Shown one piece after another: positions 44,382-52,799 of a stretch of 64,000 nt of DNA. Made by a program: the position numbers and the translations under genes. Positions within the stretch are counted from its first letter, which is position 1, and each line of letters opens with the position of its first letter. The stretch covers positions 124,001 to 188,000 of the forward strand of contig NZ_FOYF01000001.1 in NCBI RefSeq assembly GCF_900115925.1, given 5' to 3'. Under the pieces are notes generated by a model. It saw only the letters and a program-made list of their open reading frames with translations. It ran no database searches and was not told the origin of the DNA. This DNA comes from Bacillus sp. cl95. Its GTDB lineage: Bacteria; Bacillota; Bacilli; Bacillales; Cytobacillaceae.

Positions 44382-46358
44382 TTATTCTATTGACCGAACA
44401 TATTCTGCAATTTTTTCTATTTCTTCAGTAGAGAGCGTAGAAACTTCTTTTGTCTTGTGTCGTTTAATAGAATCTTCAATCGTTTTTGCACTTCCATCGT
44501 GGAAATATGGCGCTGTTGCCCATACGCCTCTTAATGTTGGCGTATCAAAATGAAGATTATCTCTTGGATTGCTCATATTTGATCTAGCATCCCCATTTGA
44601 ACCCATATCTGCTGAATTAGAAGTGCCAATGTTATGCAAAAAGGAAATATTTTCTGTAGTAAGATTCCCATTTACATTGACAGCCTTACCACTATCCGTA
44701 AACTGCTTCCCACCGTGACAACTGATACAGCCTGCTTTACCATTAAATAGCTCTTTTCCTTCTTGTGCTGCTACAGTTAGTTTACCTATATCGTTTCGAT
44801 AAGGGCTTTTAGGTGGCGGGAAAGATTCAGGATTGTCAAGATAAGCGAATAACGCATCATACATATGCTGTACATCTTTAGGTAGAGGTTTTCCTGGGTC
44901 GAATTCCATCATCCCGCCCATTTCTCCTTGTACAGTTAAAATATAATCCGTAAAATCATCCCGACTTCCATCCCACATGAACAATCCAGTTTCTGTTGTC
45001 ACAACATTACTCGGAACGTTTCGAGGACCCTTTGCAGTAGAAAGAGATAATCCATTCATATCCCCGTCCGCATGACATGAGGCACAACTCATCCAATTGT
45101 TTCCGGTGATTTCTGTTGCATATTCGTCACTATTCGCAGAATAGAATAAGGTTTTCCCTTCCCTCACAAGAGGATCCATTGGATCTTTATCTATTAGATT
45201 GATATTTTCCCCATTCATTTTTGCACGTGAATAAGAGCTTTTTCCGCCTGTCGTAATCGTTGCTAAATCATGACTCATCGCATTGTGAACAAATAAGGTT
45301 TCTCCATCGGGAGAAATAACGGCTCCACGTGGATTGTCCCCTTCTATTCTTCTAAGGACTTGAGTAGCATTACCACCGCGATTTAGATCAAAGACTACAA
45401 GGTCTTCACTCCCGGACATAATCGCAAAAGCTTTATTACCTTTCGGATGAAAAACAACATCATATGGATTAGAGACAATGATGGTCTTATTTTTACTATC
45501 AGTTACATTCATTTCCTCGAAAAGTTCTTTTCTCTCATCAATGATTTCTTCATCTTTTTCGAGGTCAATGACAGAAATCGCTGGAAATATCGTTTCCTCA
45601 AAGTGAATCGGGGTATCAACATTCGTTAACAAATGAGGAATCCATGCTTTTTTCCCATCCGGACTTATCACGATTTGTTCTAACGTATTCGGTATGCCTT
45701 GGCTTTTCTTTCGATCAGCCTTGTTTTGTGATTCGGAAAGCTGAATCGTTTTTATTACAGAATTCTTTTTTGTATCTATGACAGATATTTTACCCTCAAG
45801 ATAATGTGGGACGTATAACTTGTCTCCATTTGCGGTCATTGCCAAGGACCTTGGCCGTTCACCGACAGGAATCTCAGTAACTAGCTTATTTTTCACTAAA
45901 TCTATGACAGAAATAAGACTGGAACGATAATTTGAAACATAAAGAAGCTCTCCATCCGGACTCGTTAAGACCCCAAATGGCTCAATCTTCGTTTTGATAG
46001 ACTTAATCACTTTTTTCTCTTCTACAGAAATGACATCCACCCTATTTTCTTGCATACAAGAGACAAAAAGGTAATTTTCATCAGGACTTAAAGCCAGTTG
46101 ACGTGGGTCTTTACCAACCTTGATTTCGGCGTTAACTTTACCTGATTTAGAATCAATTATTGAAACAGTATTCACGTCAAGATTGGCTGTGAATATTAAA
46201 CTACCTTTTTTATTGATGATAATATTATTGCTATTCACTGCAGCATTTCGTTTTATTGAACTTTTCACTATACTGACATTGCTTTCTTTCGTACAACCAG
46301 CTAACGCCCCTATAAAAAGGAGCGTCAGCAGGAGGAGGGCTAGTTTTTTCAAAATCAA
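44382..46358 (-). CDS. YVTN beta-propeller lipoprotein with two c-type haem sites
   Basis: 658 residues. Lipoprotein signal with lipobox LAGC. Residues ~40-390 are YVTN/NHL-type beta-propeller repeats (DPRQLALSPDENYLFVS, SLISVIDLV). The C-terminal third carries CASCH and CISCH, two haem c attachment sites, and GVWATAPYFHDGSAKTIEDSI, a segment typical of MauG/cytochrome c peroxidase-like enzymes. It should sit on the outer face of the membrane and handle electrons or peroxide. Starts 19 bp after the preceding lipoprotein gene, so both depend on the Fur-box promoter region. Confidence 0.82.
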   Translation of the reverse strand: MILKKLALLLLTLLFIGALAGCTKESNVSIVKSSIKRNAAVNSNNIIINKKGSLIFTANLDVNTVSIIDSKSGKVNAEIKVGKDPRQLALSPDENYLFVSCMQENRVDVISVEEKKVIKSIKTKIEPFGVLTSPDGELLYVSNYRSSLISVIDLVKNKLVTEIPVGERPRSLAMTANGDKLYVPHYLEGKISVIDTKKNSVIKTIQLSESQNKADRKKSQGIPNTLEQIVISPDGKKAWIPHLLTNVDTPIHFEETIFPAISVIDLEKDEEIIDERKELFEEMNVTDSKNKTIIVSNPYDVVFHPKGNKAFAIMSGSEDLVVFDLNRGGNATQVLRRIEGDNPRGAVISPDGETLFVHNAMSHDLATITTGGKSSYSRAKMNGENINLIDKDPMDPLVREGKTLFYSANSDEYATEITGNNWMSCASCHADGDMNGLSLSTAKGPRNVPSNVVTTETGLFMWDGSRDDFTDYILTVQGEMGGMMEFDPGKPLPKDVQHMYDALFAYLDNPESFPPPKSPYRNDIGKLTVAAQEGKELFNGKAGCISCHGGKQFTDSGKAVNVNGNLTTENISFLHNIGTSNSADMGSNGDARSNMSNPRDNLHFDTPTLRGVWATAPYFHDGSAKTIEDSIKRHKTKEVSTLSTEEIEKIAEYVRSIE

Positions 46359-46377
46359 ACGCCTCTCTTATAATTTT

Positions 46378-48462
46378 CTATTTTTTCTTTACTTCCACAG
46401 GAACAAGGACTGGAGCAATTCCAAACTTACCATGACCTGCTTGAATTTGTGGAACGTTATCTTTATCGGTGTTCTCCGATTTTTTACCGCTAAAATAAAA
46501 ATCACCTGTATCCCAGAACTCGCTAGCCTGCATACCTTGATCAAGACTCGGACCATCAATAACCGTTTCAAAGAATCTAGAATATTTAGAAATGATAGAC
46601 TCTACTTCCAATGACTCTGGCTGTTGCTTATCATTCTCTTGATTACTTAGGTTTTGGATTGCCACTCTAAATACTGCTGCCACCCCACCTGCCGTATAAG
46701 GTGTATATTGCATTTCATCCTTGTACGTCTTATAGGCATTGGCTTCATTATCCCAAAGCTTATCATCCATCGCAATAAAAATATTGCGGGCTGCTTCACG
46801 ATATTTGTCATCATCAGTTGCTAAATAGGCTGCTGTCAAACCGCGAATCGCTCCAAGTTGAGCCTCCAATGTTGACTCAGTATCAGCTCCTTTTCCAACT
46901 GTGTATCCTTTTGCCACCAAACCATTTTCAAGCACCAACTCATTTATAATGAAATCTGCCTGAGATTTGATCAGCTCAATCGCACGCTTTCCTTCAACTG
47001 TCTTTAGACCTTCCGCTGCCTCCCCGCTTGCATAACCAACCGGGAGTCCATCGATGGCACGTTGGAAAATCCTCAACGCTTCCACTGTATATCCTGCTTG
47101 GAACGTATCGATGTATTTCCCTTGAGATTTTCCATCGTGTTCCGTAACAAAGGAACCTGTTTCTTTATTAAAGTGCATAGCATCCAAATTTTTGAAAACA
47201 TGCAACAATACATCTTTGTTCACGCTATATGGGTCTGAAGATGAGATATCGTTGTTTGAATCAGCATCTACATTTTCTTTAGGGGCAGAAGGATACGGTT
47301 TCCCATCAAACAATGCTTGGAAAGAAGGTGATACATTTTTATTTTCACTGCGTTGGTCCGTCATTCCATAGAATTCTGCTGCAGGCCAAAGCATCAGCCA
47401 TTGATCGTTGAGAAGACTTCGCTCATCGGCAATTTGAAGCGATTTGGCAGATGGTGCTAAATCCTCACCATTTTCTTCTACCTTAACTTGATGCGGCAAG
47501 TACACTAAACCTTTTGCAGGATCATATGTGCTTCCGTTTTCTGCCTTAATCAACTTTCCAGCGTTTGCATTGTAAAATAATCCATCGCGTATAAAGTTTA
47601 ATTTATTCCAAATTTCTTCAACAAGGATCATCCCTTGCATTCCATCTGGAGAGCTAACGCCAAGTCTGATGTTAGGATCTTTATCATCATTACCAGTCTC
47701 ACCAGCGAGTTCCTCTTCCTCTTTTACAGTATGGAATCCTCCTAAAAAGTCTCCAGCCCAAAGTGACTGCTTTAAGAAAGTACCTCCATATGCTGCTGGT
47801 GTTAACATGTGGTCCATTTTATTTCGATCCCAGCGAAGTGATTTAAAGTTCACCTGATAATTCGGAATGTATGTACCATCATCGTTTGAAGCGTATTCTT
47901 CAGTATCCACCTCTTGAACATAATGTGGGTCACCTTGTCCATATTCTATAAAAGTCGGGAACATGTTACGGAAGATCTCTTCCTTTGGATAACCAACCGC
48001 ATCTGCTAACTCATAAAAGCGTTCACCTAAAACAACATCCGTTGCCTTGCCCTTTGTTTTTGCCATTTCATTAACAACAGGTCCATTGATCAAATGAAGT
48101 CCCAAGCCAGACTTCTCCACAACTTCATACATGCCTTCCTCTGAATACTCGTATGCCTCAATCCCGGCAGTGTAATCAAATTTCTCTGGTTTATTAACCT
48201 TCTTTGGATCAAGAACATCTAAATCCAGTCCCAAACCTTCTACAAGTGGTTCGCCCGATAGTTCAAACTCTGCATATGCAAACATGTTGCCTGCAGTATC
48301 AAATGTATAATCTGTTACTGGAACTGACACAGAGCTTTTTCCCTCTTCTGCCGCAGTATCGTTTCCTTTTTTAACTTTCTCTTTATCCGTGCAGCCCGCA
48401 GATATAAGTAAACCACCTGCAAGAGCTACTGTAGTCATAACTTTCCAAGGTTTATTTGTCAT
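46378..48462 (-). CDS. Large surface lipoprotein of unknown function, Fur-box-preceded
   Basis: 694 residues. Lipobox ISAGC is followed by an acidic linker. The body has no motif I can name; helical repeats in the second half (EALRIFQRAIDG, AQLGAIRGLTAAYLATDD, YREAARNIFIAMDDKLW) look like an alpha/alpha-barrel. It is the first gene of a pair with the di-haem cytochrome. A near-consensus Fur box lies 52 bp upstream, so I infer a role in iron-limited growth. Substrate binding or scaffolding for the cytochrome are both possible. Confidence 0.7.
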   Translation of the reverse strand: MTNKPWKVMTTVALAGGLLISAGCTDKEKVKKGNDTAAEEGKSSVSVPVTDYTFDTAGNMFAYAEFELSGEPLVEGLGLDLDVLDPKKVNKPEKFDYTAGIEAYEYSEEGMYEVVEKSGLGLHLINGPVVNEMAKTKGKATDVVLGERFYELADAVGYPKEEIFRNMFPTFIEYGQGDPHYVQEVDTEEYASNDDGTYIPNYQVNFKSLRWDRNKMDHMLTPAAYGGTFLKQSLWAGDFLGGFHTVKEEEELAGETGNDDKDPNIRLGVSSPDGMQGMILVEEIWNKLNFIRDGLFYNANAGKLIKAENGSTYDPAKGLVYLPHQVKVEENGEDLAPSAKSLQIADERSLLNDQWLMLWPAAEFYGMTDQRSENKNVSPSFQALFDGKPYPSAPKENVDADSNNDISSSDPYSVNKDVLLHVFKNLDAMHFNKETGSFVTEHDGKSQGKYIDTFQAGYTVEALRIFQRAIDGLPVGYASGEAAEGLKTVEGKRAIELIKSQADFIINELVLENGLVAKGYTVGKGADTESTLEAQLGAIRGLTAAYLATDDDKYREAARNIFIAMDDKLWDNEANAYKTYKDEMQYTPYTAGGVAAVFRVAIQNLSNQENDKQQPESLEVESIISKYSRFFETVIDGPSLDQGMQASEFWDTGDFYFSGKKSENTDKDNVPQIQAGHGKFGIAPVLVPVEVKKK

Positions 48463-48514
48463 TTGACTCTCCCCTTAACACAACTTCATAAAACGATAAT
48501 TATTTCACTGCATT

Positions 48515-48533
48515 GATAACGATTATCATTATA
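48515..48533. promoter_or_regulatory. Fur box upstream of the lipoprotein/cytochrome pair
   Basis: GATAACGATTATCATTATA matches 16 of 19 positions of the classical Fur box (GATAATGATAATCATTATC). It lies 53 bp before the lipoprotein start. A weaker second match is at 48566-48584 (GATAATTGTTTTCATTTAT). Confidence 0.8.
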
Positions 48534-48691
48534 CATATTATCAATCTATTAAACAACACTTTATTGATAATTGTTTTCATTTATAAATAATGAGGTGTAG
48601 CGTTATGGACTACTTTGCTATGTTTATAAGCTGTTTCAACACACCTTCAGCATTCGTCCATCATCCTAATGAACACAATGAATCATACGAT

Positions 48692-48718
48692 TAACAGATT
48701 GGAAGAACATGCCGATAT
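48692..48718 (+). promoter_or_regulatory. Sigma-D (motility/chemotaxis) promoter of the Prx-chemoreceptor gene
   Basis: TAAC (48692-48695), 15 nt, GCCGATAT (48711-48718). The -10 is a perfect match to the B. subtilis sigma-D consensus TAAA-N15-GCCGATAT and the -35 matches 3 of 4. It is about 60 bp before the start codon. Confidence 0.82.
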
Positions 48719-48779
48719 AACCTGTGTGTCTTTTTTAGATTTTGACTACATATGTATGAACATTAAAGGAGGTATTCTC

Positions 48780-50117
48780 TTGGCTAATAAGGGATTAACC
48801 GTTGGAGTAAAAGCACCTGAATTTGAACTACCTGCCACAAATAATCAAAAGATCCGTTTATCCGATTTTTCAAAACAGCCAGTCATTATTACTTTTTTAA
48901 GAGGTACTTGGTGACCGAATTGCCGAAAACAGCTGGTCCAGCTGAATGACTATTATGATACCCTGCAAGAAAAAGGCGTCAATTTGATTGCTATTGCAGG
49001 TCAAAATATGAAAGCGATTCAAAATTATGTTGATGCAGAAGGTATTAAGATTCCCATTTTATCTGATGAAAAAAGAATCGTTATAAAAGAATATGAAGTT
49101 TTCGTACCCATCAAATGGGATAGCTTCCGTATTGCGATTCCAAGTACTTATATCTTGGATGAAACGCATGCGATCACGTATAGTTATATTGGAGAATCTC
49201 AATTTGATCGCCCTGCCATCGATGATATTTTAAGTAGTTTAGAAGAATTTCCAGAAGAGTCTTCATCTGGTGTTTCAGAATACCATCAAACAAACGAGGA
49301 ACTTCCTGTATTTGTTCAGGCTATGAAAGACACTTTAGGTGACGTGGATCTGTCGACAAATACAATTAAGCAAAGTGTGAATCAAAATTTATCTTCGATT
49401 CAGCAATTAGAAACCGTGTTTGCCTCAAACACACAGGAATTGTCTCAGTTTTTTTCTGTTTTTGAATTGATGGAATCGAAAATTAACAATTATAGTAATA
49501 CGATTGGAAAAATTGTAGAGAGTTCCGAAGAAATGCGAAACGACAATAAACAAGCTTCATCTCATATGATGGAAACTTCGGAATTATTAAAGGAACTGGT
49601 AAACTTAACACAAGTCGTGAGCAGTATTAGTTCAACCATTTCTGGAATATCAGCGCAAACCAAAATCCTTGCATTGAATGCTTCTATCGAGGCAGCACGT
49701 GCCGGAGAACAAGGAAAAGGATTTGCTGTTGTTGCGAAAGAGGTCGGAAAACTCGCTACTGCCTCCTCAGATGCATCAAAAAGCATTTCTGATCAATTGG
49801 AATTGATTGAACATAAGATTAAAGAAAGCTTTTCTTCATTCAAGGATTTTGATGGACTGATGCAAAAAGCAGATGAAAAAGTGAATCAACAAAACGAGGA
49901 ACTTCAAGATGTTTCTTCCGGTATCCTTTCCATTCGTACAGAAAGCGACGAACTTGCATCAACGTTGAATAACATAACAAATGGACAAAAAGATGCAGAG
50001 AAAATGCTCGTTTCCATCAAAAATCGTGAAGACACTATTTCAAAGGAAATTGAAGGTATCTATCGTGACATACAAGAAAACTCTAACCTTCTCCTAGAAC
50101 TTGAAAAAAGAAGTTAA
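48780..50117 (+). CDS. Peroxiredoxin-like domain fused to chemotaxis signalling domain; predicted selenoprotein (in-frame TGA at codon 45)
   Basis: 445 residues if TGA 48912-48914 is read as selenocysteine. TTG 48780 follows AAAGGAGG at 7 nt. Residues 1-150 form an AhpC/TSA-like (peroxiredoxin-like) domain: [20 protein letters not shown], then FLRGTW-U-PNC. The TGA stands where relatives have the active-site Cys of W-C-P-x-C; the second Cys (48) is kept. Residues ~185-445 are a coiled-coil MCP signalling domain with tip [19 protein letters not shown] (~297). No membrane segment is present, so it is a cytosolic receptor. I infer that it senses peroxide or redox state and passes the signal to CheA/CheW. 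The alternative is a nonsense mutation or sequencing error. Confidence 0.75.
48912..48944 (+). promoter_or_regulatory. Candidate bacterial SECIS element after the in-frame TGA
   Basis: After TGA and a 15-nt spacer, CAGCTGGTCCAGCTG (48930-48944) folds into a six-pair hairpin whose apex is GGUC. E. coli fdhF SECIS also presents GGUC at the apex, about 18 nt after UGA; here it is 20 nt. That GU-containing apical loop binds SelB. Confidence 0.68.
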
Positions 50118-50151
50118 TGGAAACGAGAAACTCATTTTAATTGTGTATGCT

Positions 50152-50187
50152 AAAAGCCGCTTAGGTCATCCCTAAGCGGCTTTTTTT
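50152..50187 (+). terminator. Intrinsic terminator after the Prx-chemoreceptor gene
   Basis: AAAAGCCGCTTAGG (50152-50165) pairs with CCTAAGCGGCTTTT (50171-50184), followed by TTT. It lies 34 bp after the stop of the full-length frame, which supports that frame being the functional unit. It can also serve the convergent ABC operon. Confidence 0.92.
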
Positions 50188-50203
50188 GCAGGATTCTATA
50201 AGA

Positions 50204-51208
50204 TTAGTGATTTTGATTATAGTATGTAATGGCAAGTGCAAAGGCTAGGACAGCCCCCTTCACAATATCCATTGCATAATATGGAACAGACATCATCACA
50301 AGGCCATTTTGAAGGATACCGATTAATACCGCCCCCACAAACGTTCCAAAAGCATTTGGCTTACCTGCACCAAGTAAGGAAAAACCAATAAATGCTGCGG
50401 CAACTGAATCCATCAAATAAGGTGCGCCAGCATTGATTTCAGCCGTCATTACCCGAGAAGCAAGAACGATTCCTCCAATAGAAGCAAAGAAAGCGGACAA
50501 CAGGTAAGCAATCGTTTTATAGCGGTTAACAGGAATACCTGACAATCTTGCCGCTTCTTTGTTTCCCCCGATAACATACATGTATCTTCCATGCTTGGTG
50601 TAGGTTAAAAACACATGTACACTAATGACAACAATCCCCATAATCAGGATGATCCATGGTACCTGACCTATTTTTGCAAAGAAAGGGCTAATTGTACCAG
50701 TTGAGAAGTTTCCATCTGCCAACACCATATTCTCGGAAATAGTGGCTCCTTTTGTATACGTCAAGGCACTTCCTTGAATAATAAACATCATTGCAAGTGT
50801 CATCAGCATATCTGGAATCCTCAATTTTACAATCATCCAGGAATTGATTGCACCCACAATTAGTGAAGCTGCAATAGCTGATAGCAAAGCAATCAAAGTG
50901 TTTTGTGAAAACCAAACAAACATCGAGATTACGATAGCATTTGATAAGGATGCAACAGAACCTGCCGAAAGATCAAAGCCATCAACAGAAAGAGAAATGG
51001 TTATTCCAATAGCAATAATCGTTACGATTGATATGGACCGCAAAATATTGACGATATTATCTCCCTGTAAAAAGGAGGGGTTTGCTATTGAGAAAACGAT
51101 GATTAGGGCGACAATAGTGATAATCGTACCGTACTTATAAAAAAACTGAAATAGTTCGAAGGGTTTTTTAGTGGCTACATGAGTCTGATATGGAACTTTC
51201 GCTTCCAT
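50204..51208 (-). CDS. CUT2 (ribose-type) ABC transporter permease
   Basis: 334 residues with 8-10 helices, RbsC/YtfT type. Recognisable segments are SVDGFDLSAGSVASLSNAI-like, GGNKEAARLSGIPVNRYK (EAA-type loop) and FIGFSLLGAGKPNAFGTFVG. It is the last gene of the three-gene operon and starts 1 bp after the ATPase stop. Substrate is discussed under the binding protein. Confidence 0.9.
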   Translation of the reverse strand: MEAKVPYQTHVATKKPFELFQFFYKYGTIITIVALIIVFSIANPSFLQGDNIVNILRSISIVTIIAIGITISLSVDGFDLSAGSVASLSNAIVISMFVWFSQNTLIALLSAIAASLIVGAINSWMIVKLRIPDMLMTLAMMFIIQGSALTYTKGATISENMVLADGNFSTGTISPFFAKIGQVPWIILIMGIVVISVHVFLTYTKHGRYMYVIGGNKEAARLSGIPVNRYKTIAYLLSAFFASIGGIVLASRVMTAEINAGAPYLMDSVAAAFIGFSLLGAGKPNAFGTFVGAVLIGILQNGLVMMSVPYYAMDIVKGAVLAFALAITYYNQNH

Positions 51209-51209
51209 T

Positions 51210-52715
51210 TTATTTCCCTCCAGTAGAATAGAATAATATTTCTTCTTCAGATGTTTTACTTGTTTCTAATTCTTTGACACTTGTTCCGTCATAAAGAACA
51301 TATACTCTGCCCGAAATCCCCATGATTTCAGACAGCTCTGATGTGGCATAAAGGACCGCTTTCCCTTGATTAGCAAGTTCTGCAATCAGTTGAAAAATGT
51401 CTTTTTTTGCACCAACATCAACCCCTTTAGTCGGTTCATCAAAAATGTAAACGTCCGCATCTGCGACTAACCACTTCCCAATCGCCACCTTTTGCTGATT
51501 TCCACCAGATAGGTTTTGAACCTTTGCTGTTTCTGTTGGTGTTTTGATTCCCAGGCGTTTAATATATTCTTTCGCAGTCGCTTTTTCAGATTTTCGATTT
51601 ACAAATCCAAGCCATCCCGTAAACTTTTTCAGATTGGCTGCGGTTAGGTTTGATACGACGCTTTCATGAACTAAGATACCTTCTTTTCGTCTTTCCTCAG
51701 GCACCAAGGCGATACCACTTTTCACAGCATCATGCGGGCTTCGGAGCCTGACTATTCTTCCATGAAGGGTAATCTGTCCTGTAGTATTTCGATTATCTCC
51801 GAACAAGGTCTTACATAGTTCCGTTTTACCTGCACCGACCAAACCGGCAAGTCCAACAATTTCTCCAGCCTTTACATGCAAAGTTACATTTCTTACTTTT
51901 TCCCTGTCATTTAACTCTTTCACTTCCAAAATGGTTTCACCTATTTTGGCATGATGCTTAGGGAATTGTTCCTTGAGTGGTCTACCTAGCATGTGCTCAA
52001 TTACTTTTGCCTGATAGATGCGATCAATTTTTTCTTCTAAAATGAATTCTCCATTTCGCATAATGGTAATTTCATCACATATTTCAAAAATTTCAGGCAT
52101 CCTGTGAGAGATAAAGATGATTCCAACATCTCTTTTCTTCAAGTCAGAAATGATTCTAAAAAGTTCACTCGTTTCATGATTACTTAAAGGTGCAGTCGGC
52201 TCGTCTAAAATTAAGAATTTACAATTCGTTGATATGGCTTTGGCAATAAGAACAAGTTGCTTTTCGGCTAATGTCAGATCCTTCGCTAGTTTTTTTACAG
52301 ACAGGCGGATATTTAAGTTATCTAGAAGCGTTGCGGCTTTTGAATAAAGTTGCTTCCAATTTATCCACTGCCTCCCTTCCATTCCCTGTACGGTTTCATT
52401 AAGCATAATGTTCTCGCCAACCGTGAGGGATGGAACAATGGCTGTGTCAACTTCCTGATAAACAATTTGAATACCATGGGTTTGTGCATCCCTCGGAGTA
52501 CGGATATTTATGTACACACCATTCAATAGAATCTCACCCGAATAATCATGGTGGGCTCCAGACAGGACTTTCATTAAGGTGGACTTCCCTGCTCCGTTAG
52601 CCCCAATCAGAGCATGGACTTTACCTGTTCGAGCAGTAAAGCTCACCTCATTTAAAGCTTTGACCCCAGGAAACTCAATGGTGATATCTTTCATTTCGAG
52701 AACTGCTTCTGCCAT
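51210..52715 (-). CDS. CUT2 ABC transporter ATP-binding protein, duplicated
   Basis: About 501 residues and two ATPase domains, RbsA/MglA type. Walker A motifs are GANGAGKSTLMKVL and GLVGAGKTELCKTL. The signature is LSGGNQQKVAIGKW in domain 2 and a degenerate LTLAEKQLVLIAKA in domain 1, as usual in this family. ATG 52715 follows GAAGGAGGAAAC. A partial terminator hairpin separates it from the binding-protein gene. Confidence 0.92.
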   Translation of the reverse strand: MAEAVLEMKDITIEFPGVKALNEVSFTARTGKVHALIGANGAGKSTLMKVLSGAHHDYSGEILLNGVYINIRTPRDAQTHGIQIVYQEVDTAIVPSLTVGENIMLNETVQGMEGRQWINWKQLYSKAATLLDNLNIRLSVKKLAKDLTLAEKQLVLIAKAISTNCKFLILDEPTAPLSNHETSELFRIISDLKKRDVGIIFISHRMPEIFEICDEITIMRNGEFILEEKIDRIYQAKVIEHMLGRPLKEQFPKHHAKIGETILEVKELNDREKVRNVTLHVKAGEIVGLAGLVGAGKTELCKTLFGDNRNTTGQITLHGRIVRLRSPHDAVKSGIALVPEERRKEGILVHESVVSNLTAANLKKFTGWLGFVNRKSEKATAKEYIKRLGIKTPTETAKVQNLSGGNQQKVAIGKWLVADADVYIFDEPTKGVDVGAKKDIFQLIAELANQGKAVLYATSELSEIMGISGRVYVLYDGTSVKELETSKTSEEEILFYSTGGK

Positions 52716-52760
52716 GATGTTTCCTCCTTCTAACAACATATGTATAATTCTTTCTCTGAA

Positions 52761-52795
52761 AAGCAGACACTCTCGAAGAATGAAAGTGTCTGCTT
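52761..52795 (-). terminator. Intra-operon hairpin between binding protein and ATPase genes
   Basis: AAGCAGACACT pairs with AGTGTCTGCTT (52785-52795 with 52761-52771), and TTTTC follows on the minus strand. Such hairpins commonly let the binding protein be made in excess. Confidence 0.6.
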
Positions 52796-52799
52796 CCGT

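Noticed and set aside
48669-48914. Short stand-alone ORF ending at the TGA, read as a truncated peroxiredoxin
   Set aside because: Its first part lies upstream of the real TTG start and ribosome binding site, and the frame continues without a break into the rest of the Prx fold and the MCP domain. I keep it only as the null alternative to Sec.
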